A stretch of DNA of 64,000 nucleotides from Cycas panzhihuaensis (Eukaryota; Cycadophyta). The position numbers and the translations under genes were made by a program. The stretch is taken from contig CM041465.1 in assembly GCA_023213395.1 (NCBI GenBank), positions 13,392,001 to 13,456,000 of the forward strand. The letters run 5' to 3'. Below are positions 46,766-58,786 of this stretch, piece after piece (the stretch's first letter is position 1; each line of letters opens with the position of its first letter). The notes under the pieces are model-generated. The model was not told the DNA's origin and made no database searches. It saw only the letters and a program-made list of their open reading frames with translations.

Positions 46766-49216
46766 TTAAGCAAAAGTAAGAGCCCATTGTCTCTTTGTTT
46801 CATTAGTGCTTTATTGGTCTATTATTCATGGTTGTGTAGAGGTGGTGGTCCCTTCATGTGTGGTTTACTTTAGTTTGTGAGAAAGAAGACACATCTGGTT
46901 TATAAAAGCCGGTCTGTTCTATTCCTGATCTGTTTTATTTTTTCTAAGGTGACCATTGTATTTATTCATTCAAAATCCATTTAATGTTGTTATGAAGATA
47001 TATTATGCTCAATTTATATTTTGTGTGAAGCTTTGTTCATTACCTATATACCACCCCTAAATTCACCCTTTGTCCATGGTACTATGCTATTGAATAAATG
47101 CCCTAATTTGTGTGCATTTTCCATTGTCAAAATTGTTTAAATATTTATCATTGTAATCATCTCACTATTACACCTCTATTACACCATCTGCATAAAAACC
47201 CTTGGTATTTGCTTCTCTATTGAAGTGATCCTTCATAAGTGCTGGTTGTATTCATAATTAGTACACCTATATCTATTCTCATGAGTATTACTATGATTAA
47301 TGTATGTGTGTTCTCCTCCATTTATCCCTATTGTTCAAATCCATTTCAAGTCTATCTGTTGTGAAGTTGCTTCACCACCAAGCTGAAGAATTCATAGAAA
47401 TATCACTGTAGTATGAGTTAATATGAAGTATTAACCATGAGTGTCTATTCGATTTGATATGTATTATGTGTGAAGAATCCTACACTTTGTATATGTGAAC
47501 TACTTATCCTCCTAAAAGATTTATGTACCTACGATGTGCCCCTACATTCATAGTTATCATAGTTACATGATTGAGCTCATGGCATATTAGGGTTTGAAGG
47601 CAAACATCATTAGAGAGTGGCATGTTCATGATATTGTTATGTCATTATAGGGATTGCACACTATCAAAGATTGTACATCATTTTGCTCAATGCTCATAAA
47701 TATTCATCTAGCCAGTAGCATTGACACAATGACGTAGAGTTGCCTCCACTTGAACCTCAAACCAAACTAGATAACTTTCATTACTCTAGTGTATCTCTAT
47801 AGATGTAGCTTGAACCCTGATTACTTGTGATTTGGTGTTTTGATATTCATATCTCCCATCGATGCTTCATTATCACTGAGCTTTGGCAAGCTCATTATGA
47901 GCCCTACACCACTAGTAGATGAAAAAGAAGGAGAGAGACTAGTTGTAAGGTGATACAAAGATTGTAGTTGGGGGATGCACCCTTGTTTAATAATCTATTT
48001 GTATGAAAAATAACCAAGCTAGCAAAGGAGACAACATGGAGAAATAATTGTAGTTTTATGTGATCCTTTTGCAATTATATTCGATATCTAGGTCAACTTG
48101 AGCTAAAAACAATGCATTTGAGAGATTGAAGCCAATCGATTTGGTTTTCACTAACATGCAGAGGAGCGATGTGAGGGATTATATCCATAAGGTATTTTTC
48201 AATTCACCTATCAATAATATATGTATGTAGTTCAACCTTTCTGTTGATTAGCATCATCTTCATATTATTTAATAATATTTACTCAAGTTGCCTGTGGAAC
48301 ATAATTACTAGCCACCTTGATTCAATTAATATTATAAAGTCTTTTGATTATTAATTCAATGAAGTTGGCCTTTGATTTAAGTCTCCAATGATGGATTAAG
48401 ATACTTTGATTTATTTCAAAGTCAAGTGATTATGATATCGCCCATTATTAAAACATTTTACAAGGTTACTTCATTTTATATTATTTTGACATTTAATGGT
48501 AATTTAAGATATGAATATGGCATGGCAAATATCTCTTTTGATTTATTTTTAGGTGGAATATTACTATTAGTACACACTTTTAAGAAATGTTTACATGAGA
48601 TGGTGTAGATAATATAATACAATATTATGTTCTTTAGCATGCAATTGCATGGGAGAGCTTGAGAGGTGATTATGTGCTCTTTACATGTATCTACATAAAG
48701 GAGTTTTGATGGGTGAGTTTAATAGGTGAGAAAGGACAAGTATGGAGATGTTTTAGTAAAGGATCACTAGTAGACTAGAGGGTGAGAGGAGGCATGCTTG
48801 GGTGAGTGGTCTAGGCAGTGGTATTCACTCATTAATTGAATGGGTAAAGAAATGTGAGTTTTGAAGGAGATACCTAAATTGCAGGGAAGTAAACTTTGTT
48901 GAGTCATATAGATCATTTCTCAATTTATATAGGTATGGTTTATTCATTAATTGATAATGTTATGGCATGAGTTGTATTCTATGAAATTCAGTGAAGTATG
49001 AAGTATCTTGGCAATTTAATGGTGACGTGAGGTGTGCATGATTTCTGTGAGATGTATGTGGTACATGCATTGAGTTGATGGTGAAGTATTTTAGTTACTC
49101 ATTATATATGATTGTTTGGATATATGAGATAATCATAAGGCAATGATGTTATGATGAATTCAATGATGTGAGGGACATGAGACATAAAAAAGTTTGTTAA
49201 GATTAATTAATGGGAA
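46766..49216. other. Unassigned AT-rich sequence
   Basis: About 2.4 kb downstream of the orphan primer site. No frame longer than about 60 codons and no retroelement motif. It may be the leader of that element or unrelated DNA. Confidence 0.4.
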
Positions 49217-49517
49217 TGTTGAAAAGGGTTAATATTACAAGATCATTACATTAGTTGATTATTTCTAAAAAGGGTCTTATGTGAACTTTAAATTAGATCA
49301 CTTAAATGAAATGCACTTTCATATGAATTACATGTAATTTCATTTCACCTAACTTTAATGCTCCCTCTCTCAATATAAAAGTAAAATCTCAATGGAGGAG
49401 GCTCATTCTTACCTCCCCATTTTGTGATAGCTTCTCTCTTTCTCTCAAGTCTCTCTTGCTCCCATGTTTACCTTTATGTTTAGTGTATGGAGATGAAGGA
49501 TAAATCCACTCTTTTCA
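49217..49517 (+). repeat. LTR1 of element F
   Basis: 301 bp, TGTTGAAAAGGG to CACTCTTTTCA, with TATAAAA at 49374-49380. Its homologue is 53136-53433. Confidence 0.85.
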
Positions 49518-49519
49518 TG

Positions 49520-49531
49520 TGGTATCAGAGC
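49520..49531 (+). other. Primer-binding site of F unit 1
   Basis: Perfect TGGTATCAGAGC, complementary to the 3' end of initiator-Met tRNA, two bases after LTR1. Confidence 0.9.
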
Positions 49532-50039
49532 TTGCTTCCTTCATATTCATCACTTGCACTTGCAATGGAGCCATCACTTCCTTCTCCCCCATAATCCATG
49601 TGGTGAAGGAGATTGTAAAAGTGGATTTAGAATTATTTTCAAGTTTTTATCATAGCATATTTAGTATTATTTACTTTCTCTTTCTCTTTTACAAGTTTGA
49701 AATCATAATATAAGAAATTGTAAGGCCCAAGAATTCCAATCCTTTGGTGGCCATTTATGCTATCTCATTCTTCTTTTCTTTGCCCTCCTTTTATCCATTT
49801 AATAAGGGGAAATGCTATCGAAACTTTTCTAGCTTTTAGAAGAATGATTGTAAGGGGAGGTTCTACCCACCTTTTTAAAGAATTTAGATTTATTTAAAAT
49901 ATCCATCATTGTATTCTCTCACCTTGTCTATATTGGGATCCTAGTGATAAAAAAATAATGGAAATTTCATATGGTATCATGTGTTAATGAGATATTAGCA
50001 AGCTAAAATTTCTATAGAAATAAAATTTGTTTAATGAAA

Positions 50040-50390
50040 TTTACAGGTCTACAAAATCTTCTACAAAGCTGAAATTGACCTAACTATAATGTCAAAGATG
50101 AGTCTCTAAGTCTAATTTCTATCATAAAAATTAGCACCCAATTTCATTGTTGTATGAGAAAGTTATTGCTATTTTAATGAATAGTAGTTATTTTTAGTAA
50201 GAATTCTAGAAAAATATACTCTCTTAACTTTACAAGACTACCAAAAATTTTCCAGAACTCACTTAGGCCTGATTCCACTTCTTGAAGATGAAGCTCCAAG
50301 TCTAGTTTGTAGCATAAAGACTAACACTCAATTTTGTTATCATGGGAGAAAGGTATTACTGATTTAGTGAAGACTACTTTTTTTTTTTAT
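50040..50390 (+). repeat. Two diverged direct repeats of about 190 bp
   Basis: GATGAGTCTCTAAGTCTA near 50098 and GATGAAGCTCCAAGTCTA near 50288 anchor two copies. Both continue through a TAGCA/TCAATTT segment, a GAGAAAG motif and an ATTTA/TTTTAATGAA stretch. Confidence 0.65.
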
Positions 50391-51270
50391 ATTAAAAAAA
50401 AACTAAAGAAATTTTCTTCCTTCTTTTTATAAGGCTTAAAATCCCATTATAAAAGTGAGTAAGAAAAACACCTAGATCAGAGTAATGTCTAGTGTCCTCA
50501 CTCATTTATTAGTATTATATTTTAAGACTCCAAAATCACTCCAACCAAGAACTCTAAAGACACTCTAAGCAAGCACTCCAAAAGCACTCTAAGTAAGCAT
50601 TCTATTTTTCAATTATATGTATGTTTGATGTAAATTCAATAAACTTTTCATTCTCCCTAAAAGGAACCCATCATGTACATTATTTTCTACCATCTTATAC
50701 CTATTCACATACTCATCAAGGTTGAGATACCTTGTTTGGTAGAATTTCATGCCATAAAATAGGTGTGGGTTTCAAGTTGGAACTAAACTAAACCAAAATA
50801 TTGGTGAGGTTTGCTTAGCCATACCATTGTGCCTCAATTAAGGATCATCCTGATAACCAACCAAGAAAATTGAAACTTTAAATACAAGATTAAAATATAC
50901 CTGATCTAATATCTATCATAGCTATGGGTATGTATGTACTACTCTTTAGAGAAGGTATATAGTTTCTCATTAGTAAACTGGGTGAGGATTGGGAGTACCT
51001 GGGCTTCGTTGTGACTTAGATTTCATCACTAAGCATAATTGTAGGCATCATGGATGAAGGCCAACTTAATTCTACTAGAAGCCTAGGCATCCCTTCAATA
51101 ACCTCAATTATATGTTGGATATAAGTTAGAGGTTATTGGGTTGATTATGTATCATACATTTGAGTTACAAGTTGTGTACACCCAATGATGTCAGCTTCTA
51201 CATTAGCCTATAATCTTGTACATTGATCACTTACTTATTTATAAAAAATGATCCATAGTATAATCATAAT

Positions 51271-51477
51271 CATAGTACTTCTCATATTTCTACTGCATCA
51301 TGTTAATATTTTCCATAAGTATTAGTCACTAATTTTCATCATAGTGCTTCTTATATTCCTACTATGTTAGGTTAATATTTTCCATAAGTGTTAGTGGCTA
51401 ATTTTCATCATAGTGCTTCTCATATTCCTACTATGTCAGGTTAATATTTGTCATACATATTGGTGACTTTTCTCTAG
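51271..51477 (+). repeat. Three tandem 69-bp repeats in F unit 1
   Basis: Copies start at 51271, 51340 and 51409 with CATAGTRCTTCTYATATT. Unit 2 has only two copies (53927 and 53996). Confidence 0.88.
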
Positions 51478-51629
51478 GTTGCTCCCTTTATATTTAAGAA
51501 ACCATTCTCACTTCTCCTTCCTTCTATTACACTGCTTTATTGTATCTCCCATTTATAAATAGTGATTAGTCATTTATTATCATCACTCTTATAGTCTCTT
51601 GTTTATTTCTTCCCTTCTTAAAAGATACC

Positions 51630-53135
51630 ATGTCTTCATAGTTCAAGCAAAATATGAATTGCATTCTTAAAGGGAAAGAAAATTGGGACATGTGGTTCAC
51701 TGGTATCAAAAATACTGCAAAGTATGAAGGTCTTTGGAGAGATCACCTACAACCTATACCGTTTATTGTAGCTACAACTACCTCAACTACTTCTAGAGGA
51801 GGTGTTCCAACTACTCCCACTGAAGCTACAACTAAATACCAATGGGAACTTGATGATAATAAAATCTATGCAAGGATACTTCTTGTCACTAATTATTCCC
51901 TACATAATCTTATTGATGAAGTTATATATGATACAACATAGAAAGTTTTTGAAGATCTTAAGAAGAACTTTGATACTAAATCAGACTTAGAATTTGTTAA
52001 CTTAGTGTTGATGATGAAGAAATTGAAAATGCAAAAAGGATATGCAAGTGAGACAATCAATCTCCTCCATCGAATTAAGCAAGCTATTGATAAAGATTTC
52101 AAAATGCAATGCATTACATGGGCTTTCCTAATTTAGTTATATCTTCATTTCCCATATTATAAAAATCTACTGGGAAGTCTTCAATTTAGTAGAACTTTGA
52201 AGACCCTAAACTTTAAGGATCTTTCTGATAAGTTCATTAAATTTGATAAGACCTTTGATACCAACTTTGCCACTATATTTAATCCAATTGGTGCTATTTT
52301 TGAAGTGGAAGAAGATCTTTTTTATACCAAAAATTGAGGTCAATACTCTTGTAGAGGTGGTAATTCCCATGGAAGAGGTAGAGGTAGATAACAAGGACAA
52401 CGTCCTCTTGGCCAATAAGCTCCTCAACTCCAACAAAAATAATCTCAAGGCCAAGGCCAAAATAATCAAAATAGACCTAGATCTAGTAATTAGAGACAAT
52501 CAAACTAGCCCAATATTTCTTATGGGACTGTAAATCAAATAATTGTGTGCCAAACTTGCAATAGAAAAGGACATTATGCCAAAAATTATGGAACTTCCAC
52601 CAATAAACTACCAAGCTATCAATAGTGCCATGGTACACATAATGTTGATAATACTTCTTTTGAAGAAGATTTTGGTAGAATGCAATTTGCTCATGCACAT
52701 CTTCAAAGAATTAGAACCACTTCGTCAAATGTTATTGATAGATCCACTAAGTATATTGAGGCTCATTGTGGCTATATTTATTTACTTTTGCCTTCACCAC
52801 TTAGAGTTACAAATAATGCCACCTCAAATATTTCATCTTGGATTATGGATATTAGAGCAACACAACACATGACTTATCATCACTAGTTCTTTTAGGATTT
52901 TAACTCTGAAGTTCATAATGTTGTACACATGGATGATAAATCATCTTACCCAGTTGAAGGACTTGGAACTATTTGCGTGAAACTCTTAAACCTTTTAGAT
53001 TTTAGCCTTGTTAATATTTTATATATTCCTACTCTAAAGCATAACCTACTCTCTCTGTCCTCCCTTGTCTCTCATGGTTTTGATCTAAGTGTAACTACAA
53101 ATAATCAAACTCTCTATGCCATTCACCCTCCTTCA
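51630..53135 (+). pseudogene. Copia gag and partial protease, F unit 1
   Basis: ATG 51630 (MSS, then stop, FKQNM) with a clean frame from 51654: GKENWDMWFTGIK and LDDNKIYARILLV, a normal Copia gag start. The knuckle CQTCNRKGHYAKNY near 52540 has the last Cys as Tyr. Protease WIMDIRATQHMT near 52840 replaces DSG by DIR. The frame ends at 53135 after AIHPPS, where unit 2 continues into integrase. Confidence 0.8.
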
Positions 53136-53433
53136 TGAAAAAGGTTGATGTCACAAGGTCATTACATTATTTGATTATTTCTAAAAAGGGTCTTAAATGA
53201 ACTTTAAATTGGATCACTTAAGTAAAATGCACTTTCATGTATATTATGTATAACTTCATTTCACCTAACTTTAATGCTCCCTCTCTAAAAAAAAATGTAA
53301 AATCTCAATGGAGGAGGCTCATTCTTACCTCCCTACTTTGTGAGAGCTTCTCTCTTTCTCTCAAGTCTCTCTTGCTCATATATTTGCCTTTGTGTTTAGT
53401 GCATAGAGATGAAGGATAGATCCACTCTTTTCA
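53136..53433 (+). repeat. LTR2 of element F
   Basis: 298 bp, from TGAAAAAGGTTGATG to CACTCTTTTCA. The first few bases of the LTR (TGT) seem lost at the junction with unit 1 coding sequence. Followed by primer site TGGCATTAGAGC at 53436-53447. Confidence 0.82.
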
Positions 53434-53447
53434 TGTGGCATTAGAGC

Positions 53448-54216
53448 TTACTTCCTTCATATTCCTTACTTGCACTTGTAATGGAGCCATCACTTCCTTC
53501 TCATCCCGATAACCAACCAGGAAAACTGAAACTTTAAATACAAGATTAAAATATACCTAATCCTATATCTATCATAGCCATGGGTATGCACGTATCACTC
53601 TTTAGAGGAGGTATATAGATACTCATTGGTGAACTGGATGAGGATTAGGAGTACCTGGGCTCTGTTGTGACTTGGATTTCATCACCAAGCATAATTGTGA
53701 GTATCACAGGTGAAGGCTAACTTAATTCTACTAGAAGCCTAGGCATCCCTTCAACAACCTCAACTACATATTAGACATAAGTTAGAGTTTATTAGGTTGA
53801 TTACACATCCTACATTTGAGTTTCAAGTTGTGTACACCCAATAGTGTCAACTTCTATATTAGATTACAATCTTGTATATTGACCACTTATGTATTTATAA
53901 AAAGTGATCCATAGTGTAATCACAATTATAGTACTTCTCATATTTATGCTATGTTAGGTTAATATTTACCACAAGTGTTAGTGGCCAATTCTCATCATAG
54001 TGCTTCTCATATTCCTACTGCATTAGGTTAGTATTTGTCACATGTGTTGGTGACTTTTCTCTAAGTTGCTCCCTTCATCTTTGAGCAACTATTCTCACTT
54101 CTTCTTCATTCTACTACACTACTACATAGCATCTCCCATTTGTAAATATTGATTGGTCATTTATTGTCATCACTTTTATAGCCCCTTGTTTATTTCTTCC
54201 CTTCTTAAAGGACACC
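53448..54216 (+). other. Leader of F unit 2
   Basis: Homologous to the outer parts of the unit 1 leader, without the 1.26-kb segment, and with two 69-bp repeats starting 53927 and 53996. Confidence 0.7.
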
Positions 54217-56990
54217 ATGTCTTTATAGTTTAAGTAAAATGTGAATTACATTCCAAAAGGGAAAGAAAATTGTGATATATGGTTTATTGGTATTAGAAAT
54301 ACTACAAAGTATGCAGGCCTTTAGAAAGATCACTTGCAACCTATACCATTTATTATAGCTACAACTACTTTAACTACTTCTAGAGGAGGTGCTCTAACTA
54401 CTCCCACTGAAGCTATAACTAAATGCTAATGGGAACTTAATGATGATAAAATTCATGCAAGGATACTTCTTGTCACTGATTATTCCCTGTATAATCTCAT
54501 TGATGAAGTTGTACATGATACAACATGGAAAATTCTTAAAGTTCTTAAGAAGACTTAGAATTTATTCTCTTAGTGCTGAAGATGAACAAATTGAAAGTGC
54601 AGAAAGGATATATAAGTGAGACAATCAATCTCCTCTATTTAATTAAGTAAGCCATTGATAAAGATTTCAAAACTCAATGTATTACATGGGCTTTCTTAAT
54701 TCAGTCATATCTCCATATCCTAGATTACAAAAATCTACTAAGAAGTCCTCAATCTAGTGGTACTTTGAAGACCCTAAACTTTGAGGGTCTTACTAATAAG
54801 GTCATTGAATTTAATAGGACCTTTGATACTAACTTTGCCACTAAATTTGATCTAGTTGATGTTACTTTTGAAGTGGAAGAAGATCTTTGTTATACCAAAA
54901 TTCAAAGTCAATACTCTAGCAGAGGTAGTAATTCCCATGGAAGAGGCAGAGGTAGACGACAAGGACAATGTCCTCTTAGTCAATAAGATCCTCAACTCCA
55001 ACAAAAATAGTCTCAAGGCCAAGGCCAAAATAATTAACATAGATCTAAATCTAGTAATTAGAGGTAATCCAACCAGCCCAATACTTCTTATAGGATTAGA
55101 AATCAAATAATTATGTGCCAAAGGTGTAATAGAAAAGGATATTATGAAAAAAATTACAGAACTACCACCAATAAACTACTAAGCTATCAACAGCACCATG
55201 GTGCATATAATGTTGATAATACATGTTTTAAAGATACTTTTGGTAGAACACAATTTGCTCATGTACACCTTCAAAGAATTAGGACCACTTCATCAAATGA
55301 TGTTGATAGATCCACTAAGTATATTGAGGCTTATTGTGGCTATGCTTATTCACTTTTGCCTTCACCACTTGGAGTTACAAATAATACCACCTCAAATACT
55401 TCATCTTAGATCATGGATATCGAAGCAACATAACACTTTACTTATCATCGTTAGTTCTTTTAGGATTTTGACTCTAAAGTTCATGGTGTTATACACATGG
55501 CTGATAAATCATCTTAGCTAGTCGAAGGACTTGAAATTATTTTTTTGAAACTCCTAGGCCTTTCAGATTTTACCCTTGTTGATGTTTTATATCTTCCTAC
55601 TCTAAAGTAGAACCTACTCTCCCTATCCACCCTTGTCTCTCTTGGTTTTGATCTAAGTGTAACTATAAATAATTAAACTCTCTATGTCATTCACCCTCCT
55701 TCAAATGCTATGGTTATAACCATAATTCTCGATGGAAAGATTTTTTGCCTAACTAGCTCACCATCTTCTAAAGCTAGATATGTTGATGATGACTCTTCTT
55801 TTACGACAACCTGAACTCCTCAAACATTAACCCAAGTGGCCCTATGGCATGCTGGTATGGGCCATATAAAAATTAATCATTTAAGAGAACTATATGCCAC
55901 TCTTCTTAGTATGCCTAAGCTCTCCTCTAATCCCTTTAAATGTGAAGCATGTATCATTTCCAAATCTCAAAGATAATCCTTTCCTCATACTCAGTGGAAA
56001 TTTATCCAACCTTTGTAGCTTGTACACTTAGATATATACGGTCCTATGCCCATCCTTTCTCTTAAATAGAAGTGGTACTATATTACTTTCATTGATGATT
56101 TTACCAAGAAAGTATGGGTTATTTTTCTTGTGAAGAAAGATGAAGCTTTTTCTATGTTTCAAGCTTTCAAGGCTCGCATGGAAAATGAATCTAGATTCAA
56201 GATCAAAATACTTAGAACTGACAATGGCGGTGAGTACAAGTCCAATACCTACATCAGCATGGAATCAAATATCAGACCACTATCATAGGTACATCCTAGC
56301 AAAATGGAGTTGTCGAGCGTATGAATATGGCTTGTGCTATGCTAGTATATAAGAACATCTATATCTGTCTTTAGGCTGAGGCTATCTGGATTGTTATACA
56401 TTTCATCAATACTATTAGTCCCTCCAAGCTCGACCCTTCTCCACATGAAATGTGGTATGGATAAACCCCCTCAATCTCTCACTTCAAAATTTTTTGCTCT
56501 ACTTATTATGCTTATATTCTAGAGGAACATAGAAAGAAGCTCCAAGATAGATCCCTCAAAGGCATATTTGTTAGATACCCTATGGAAAAAAAGAGGTACA
56601 AGGTTTTTATACCTTCATAATAGAAAATTATCATCACTAAATATGTTATCTTTGCAAAGACTGAAGATTAATAACTCAAACTTTACTCTAAGATACCTTC
56701 ATACTGATTTAATGATGCTACTAAATTTGATGTAAAAATTCTAAAATTTAGGGGGGAGATACTCAATAATTACTTAAAATCTTAGAATTTGATAATAGAT
56801 CCCCATAAGATACAAGTTGTGACTCCCATCCAATGTGTACACATCCAGTACCATCATTTATAAATAACCAAGTTAACAAAGGTAAAGCCATAGCAGAAGG
56901 ACCATCTTCTCCAATATCAGCGGTTAACCCATCTTCTCCAACATTGTCAACTTCCTCTATGCCAAATATTTTAAATTATTTTATTAAAAC
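54217..56990 (+). pseudogene. Copia gag, protease and integrase, F unit 2
   Basis: ATG 54217 (MSL). Gag lacks a short segment near 54550 that unit 1 has. Knuckle CQRCNRKGYYEKNY is near 55115. The pre-integrase finger includes LWHAGMGHIKINHL near 55840. Integrase shows HLDIYGPM near 56025, FIDDFTKKVW near 56090 and RTDNGGEYKS near 56215. Recognisable coding ends near 56770-56990 and no RT follows. Many stops at Gln/Trp sites. Confidence 0.78.
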
Positions 56991-57882
56991 TTGACCTCCT
57001 TAATTATATTTGGATTATGCTGGTAATTTGATATATGTTATATGGTTTTATTAGTAGTGATTGATATATATTGATTCTACTTGATGGATTGGGCATTGTT
57101 TTATTGAAATGATCTATGATTATTGATTAATGAAATGTAATGAATGATGATGTAATGGGTATTCTTATCATTCTGCCAATGACATAAAATATGGCAACAA
57201 AGTTTTCTTTATGACTATCTTAACCCCATGCTTCTTTCAAAGTTTGTTATTATTATTATTTTTTAATCCTTGATTTCACCCAACTTTTTATCATTTTTGG
57301 GCTTGTGTTTATCATTTTCATCATGTTTTGGGCCTCTCTCCTCATTAATAAAGCCATTTATGCCTTAATTTATCAATAAAAATCATTTTTTGACCTTTTT
57401 AATGAGTTATTTTTGCCTCCTAACTAATCATTACATTTTTTACTACATGCATGTAAAACGCAGCTACCGTTCTAAAAGTTTGCATGCCACCACCCATATT
57501 TGGTGGGATTTGATTATCTTGATGCCTAGAAGTGTTATAAAGGGATTATTGATCATAGTTTTTAAGAGGGAAAGAGAAAGAGAGTTAGAAGTGAAGAGAG
57601 TTAAGAATTAGAGAGGAATATGTGATTCTTGCTCTTTGATTGAGAGATTTTATGAACTTCTTGGAGAGTTCTTGAGGATTATTGTTATTGTGCTTTTTGG
57701 AGACTTAATTTTTTGAAGTTATTAGGTGAAATCTCAAAGAAGTTTTATTGTTGTGCTACTACTACTCAATTTTTGATGGTCTAAGCTTGCATGTCTTTGG
57801 ATCTTCATCAATTTTTACTTCAAACTTATTTGGATTTAGTAAGATCTTTCCTATTGGCTTTAACCTTGTTTTACATTGTCTT
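56991..57882 (+). other. Host sequence left of element H, possibly an older LTR
   Basis: AT-rich, non-coding. GTTATAAAGGGA near 57533 followed by a purine-rich stretch (57560-57615) resembles the TATA and transcript start of a plant LTR, but no pair was found. The sequence resumes after H at 63098. Confidence 0.35.
57878..57882. repeat. Target-site duplication GTCTT, left of element H
   Basis: GTCTT directly before the 5' LTR, repeated at 63093-63097. Confidence 0.92.
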
Positions 57883-58102
57883 TGTTAGAGTATAATGTTT
57901 TATCTTAAGACATACGGATATTAAGACATAAATGTGTTAGGACATAAGTCCACCTTAATGAAGGGTAATTAAGTGTTGGGCATGTGTCATCATTAGATTT
58001 GATAGTTATTAGGTAGTTAAAACTTCTCATTGTATATATATGTACATATTGAGCATTGATAAGATAAATTCTTTCATTCCTTCAATGTGATTGTACTTAA
58101 CA
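57883..58102 (+). repeat. 5' LTR of element H
   Basis: 220 bp, TGTTAGAGTATAATG to GTACTTAACA. Three spaced copies of a TTAAGACATA-like word lie in U3 (57902-57948). A TATATATA stretch near 58033-58040 could be the core promoter. Confidence 0.93.
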
Positions 58103-58114
58103 TGGTATCAGAGT
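58103..58114 (+). other. Primer-binding site of element H
   Basis: TGGTATCAGAGT directly after the LTR, 11 of 12 to the initiator-Met complement. Confidence 0.9.
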
Positions 58115-58786
58115 AGGTTGCTTTACCACAATAATCAGATACTGGTGTTTATAAGTTAAATTAAAGAAATTCTTAAGTACTCAAATAAGGAGACATCTTA
58201 ACAAAGGTTCAAAGGCAAGGCAAAGACATTCAGAAGTTGCAAGAAGTTTCCAAAGGCAACTATATGGATCTGTACCATCGTACAACCAAAAATTTTCAAG
58301 TGCCAAGATCAAGATAAAACTTGTCCAGTTTGTAGATTGGATCATCTTGGGTATTTCTCTCTTCTGGGTTGAATATATTTGAAGACTTTTTCAGGGTGAT
58401 TTTGCCCCTTTTTAGGTCTGCGTTATTTTTAACCTTGCAAGTGAAATTTTCTCATAATTCTCATAATTTTTCACTCAGATCTTCTTCAAGAATTCATTGT
58501 TGGAGTATTGCGCCTTAGTTTGAAGTAATTTTGTCTAGTATTTTGGTGATTTTTTCCATTTTTCAAGCATTTTTCCTCTAAAATGACGGCACTGGCCATA
58601 CCCTTTTGAGGGCAGTTTCTCTCAGATTCAAGTCCAAACTTGAAAAATGATTATAGATATGAACTCCTCTCATCCTCAGTATTCTTTTCAGGTATCATTC
58701 ATACCCATCTATACAACTTCTGTACTATACAAAAATCCATACAAAAGTACGGCCAAGGGATTCTGAAACCCAGTTCTGAGACTCTC
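58115..58786 (+). other. Leader of element H
   Basis: About 670 bp, non-coding, between primer site and gag start. A 70-codon frame at 58640-58852 merely runs into the gag start. Confidence 0.6.

Larger units (their letters stand above)
49532..51629 (+). other. Leader of F unit 1
   Basis: Non-coding, AT-rich, 2.1 kb. About 1.26 kb of it (roughly 49585-50845) has no counterpart in unit 2, where CCTTCTCATC joins directly to CGATAACCAACC. It holds two internal repeats, at 50040-50390 and 51271-51477. Confidence 0.65.
49217..56990 (+). mobile_element. Element F, two joined Ty1/Copia units
   Basis: LTR1 49217-49517, leader, gag and partial protease 51630-53135, LTR2 53136-53433, leader, gag-protease-integrase 54217-56990. 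The two leaders and coding regions are homologous. Unit 1 is cut off in mid-polyprotein exactly where LTR2 begins, and unit 2 lacks RT, RNase H and a 3' LTR. I found no convincing target duplication. Confidence 0.8.

Noticed and set aside
57536-57882. Full annotation of a Gypsy LTR around the TATA-like box
   Set aside because: No terminal TG/CA pair or second copy could be found, so only a note was kept.
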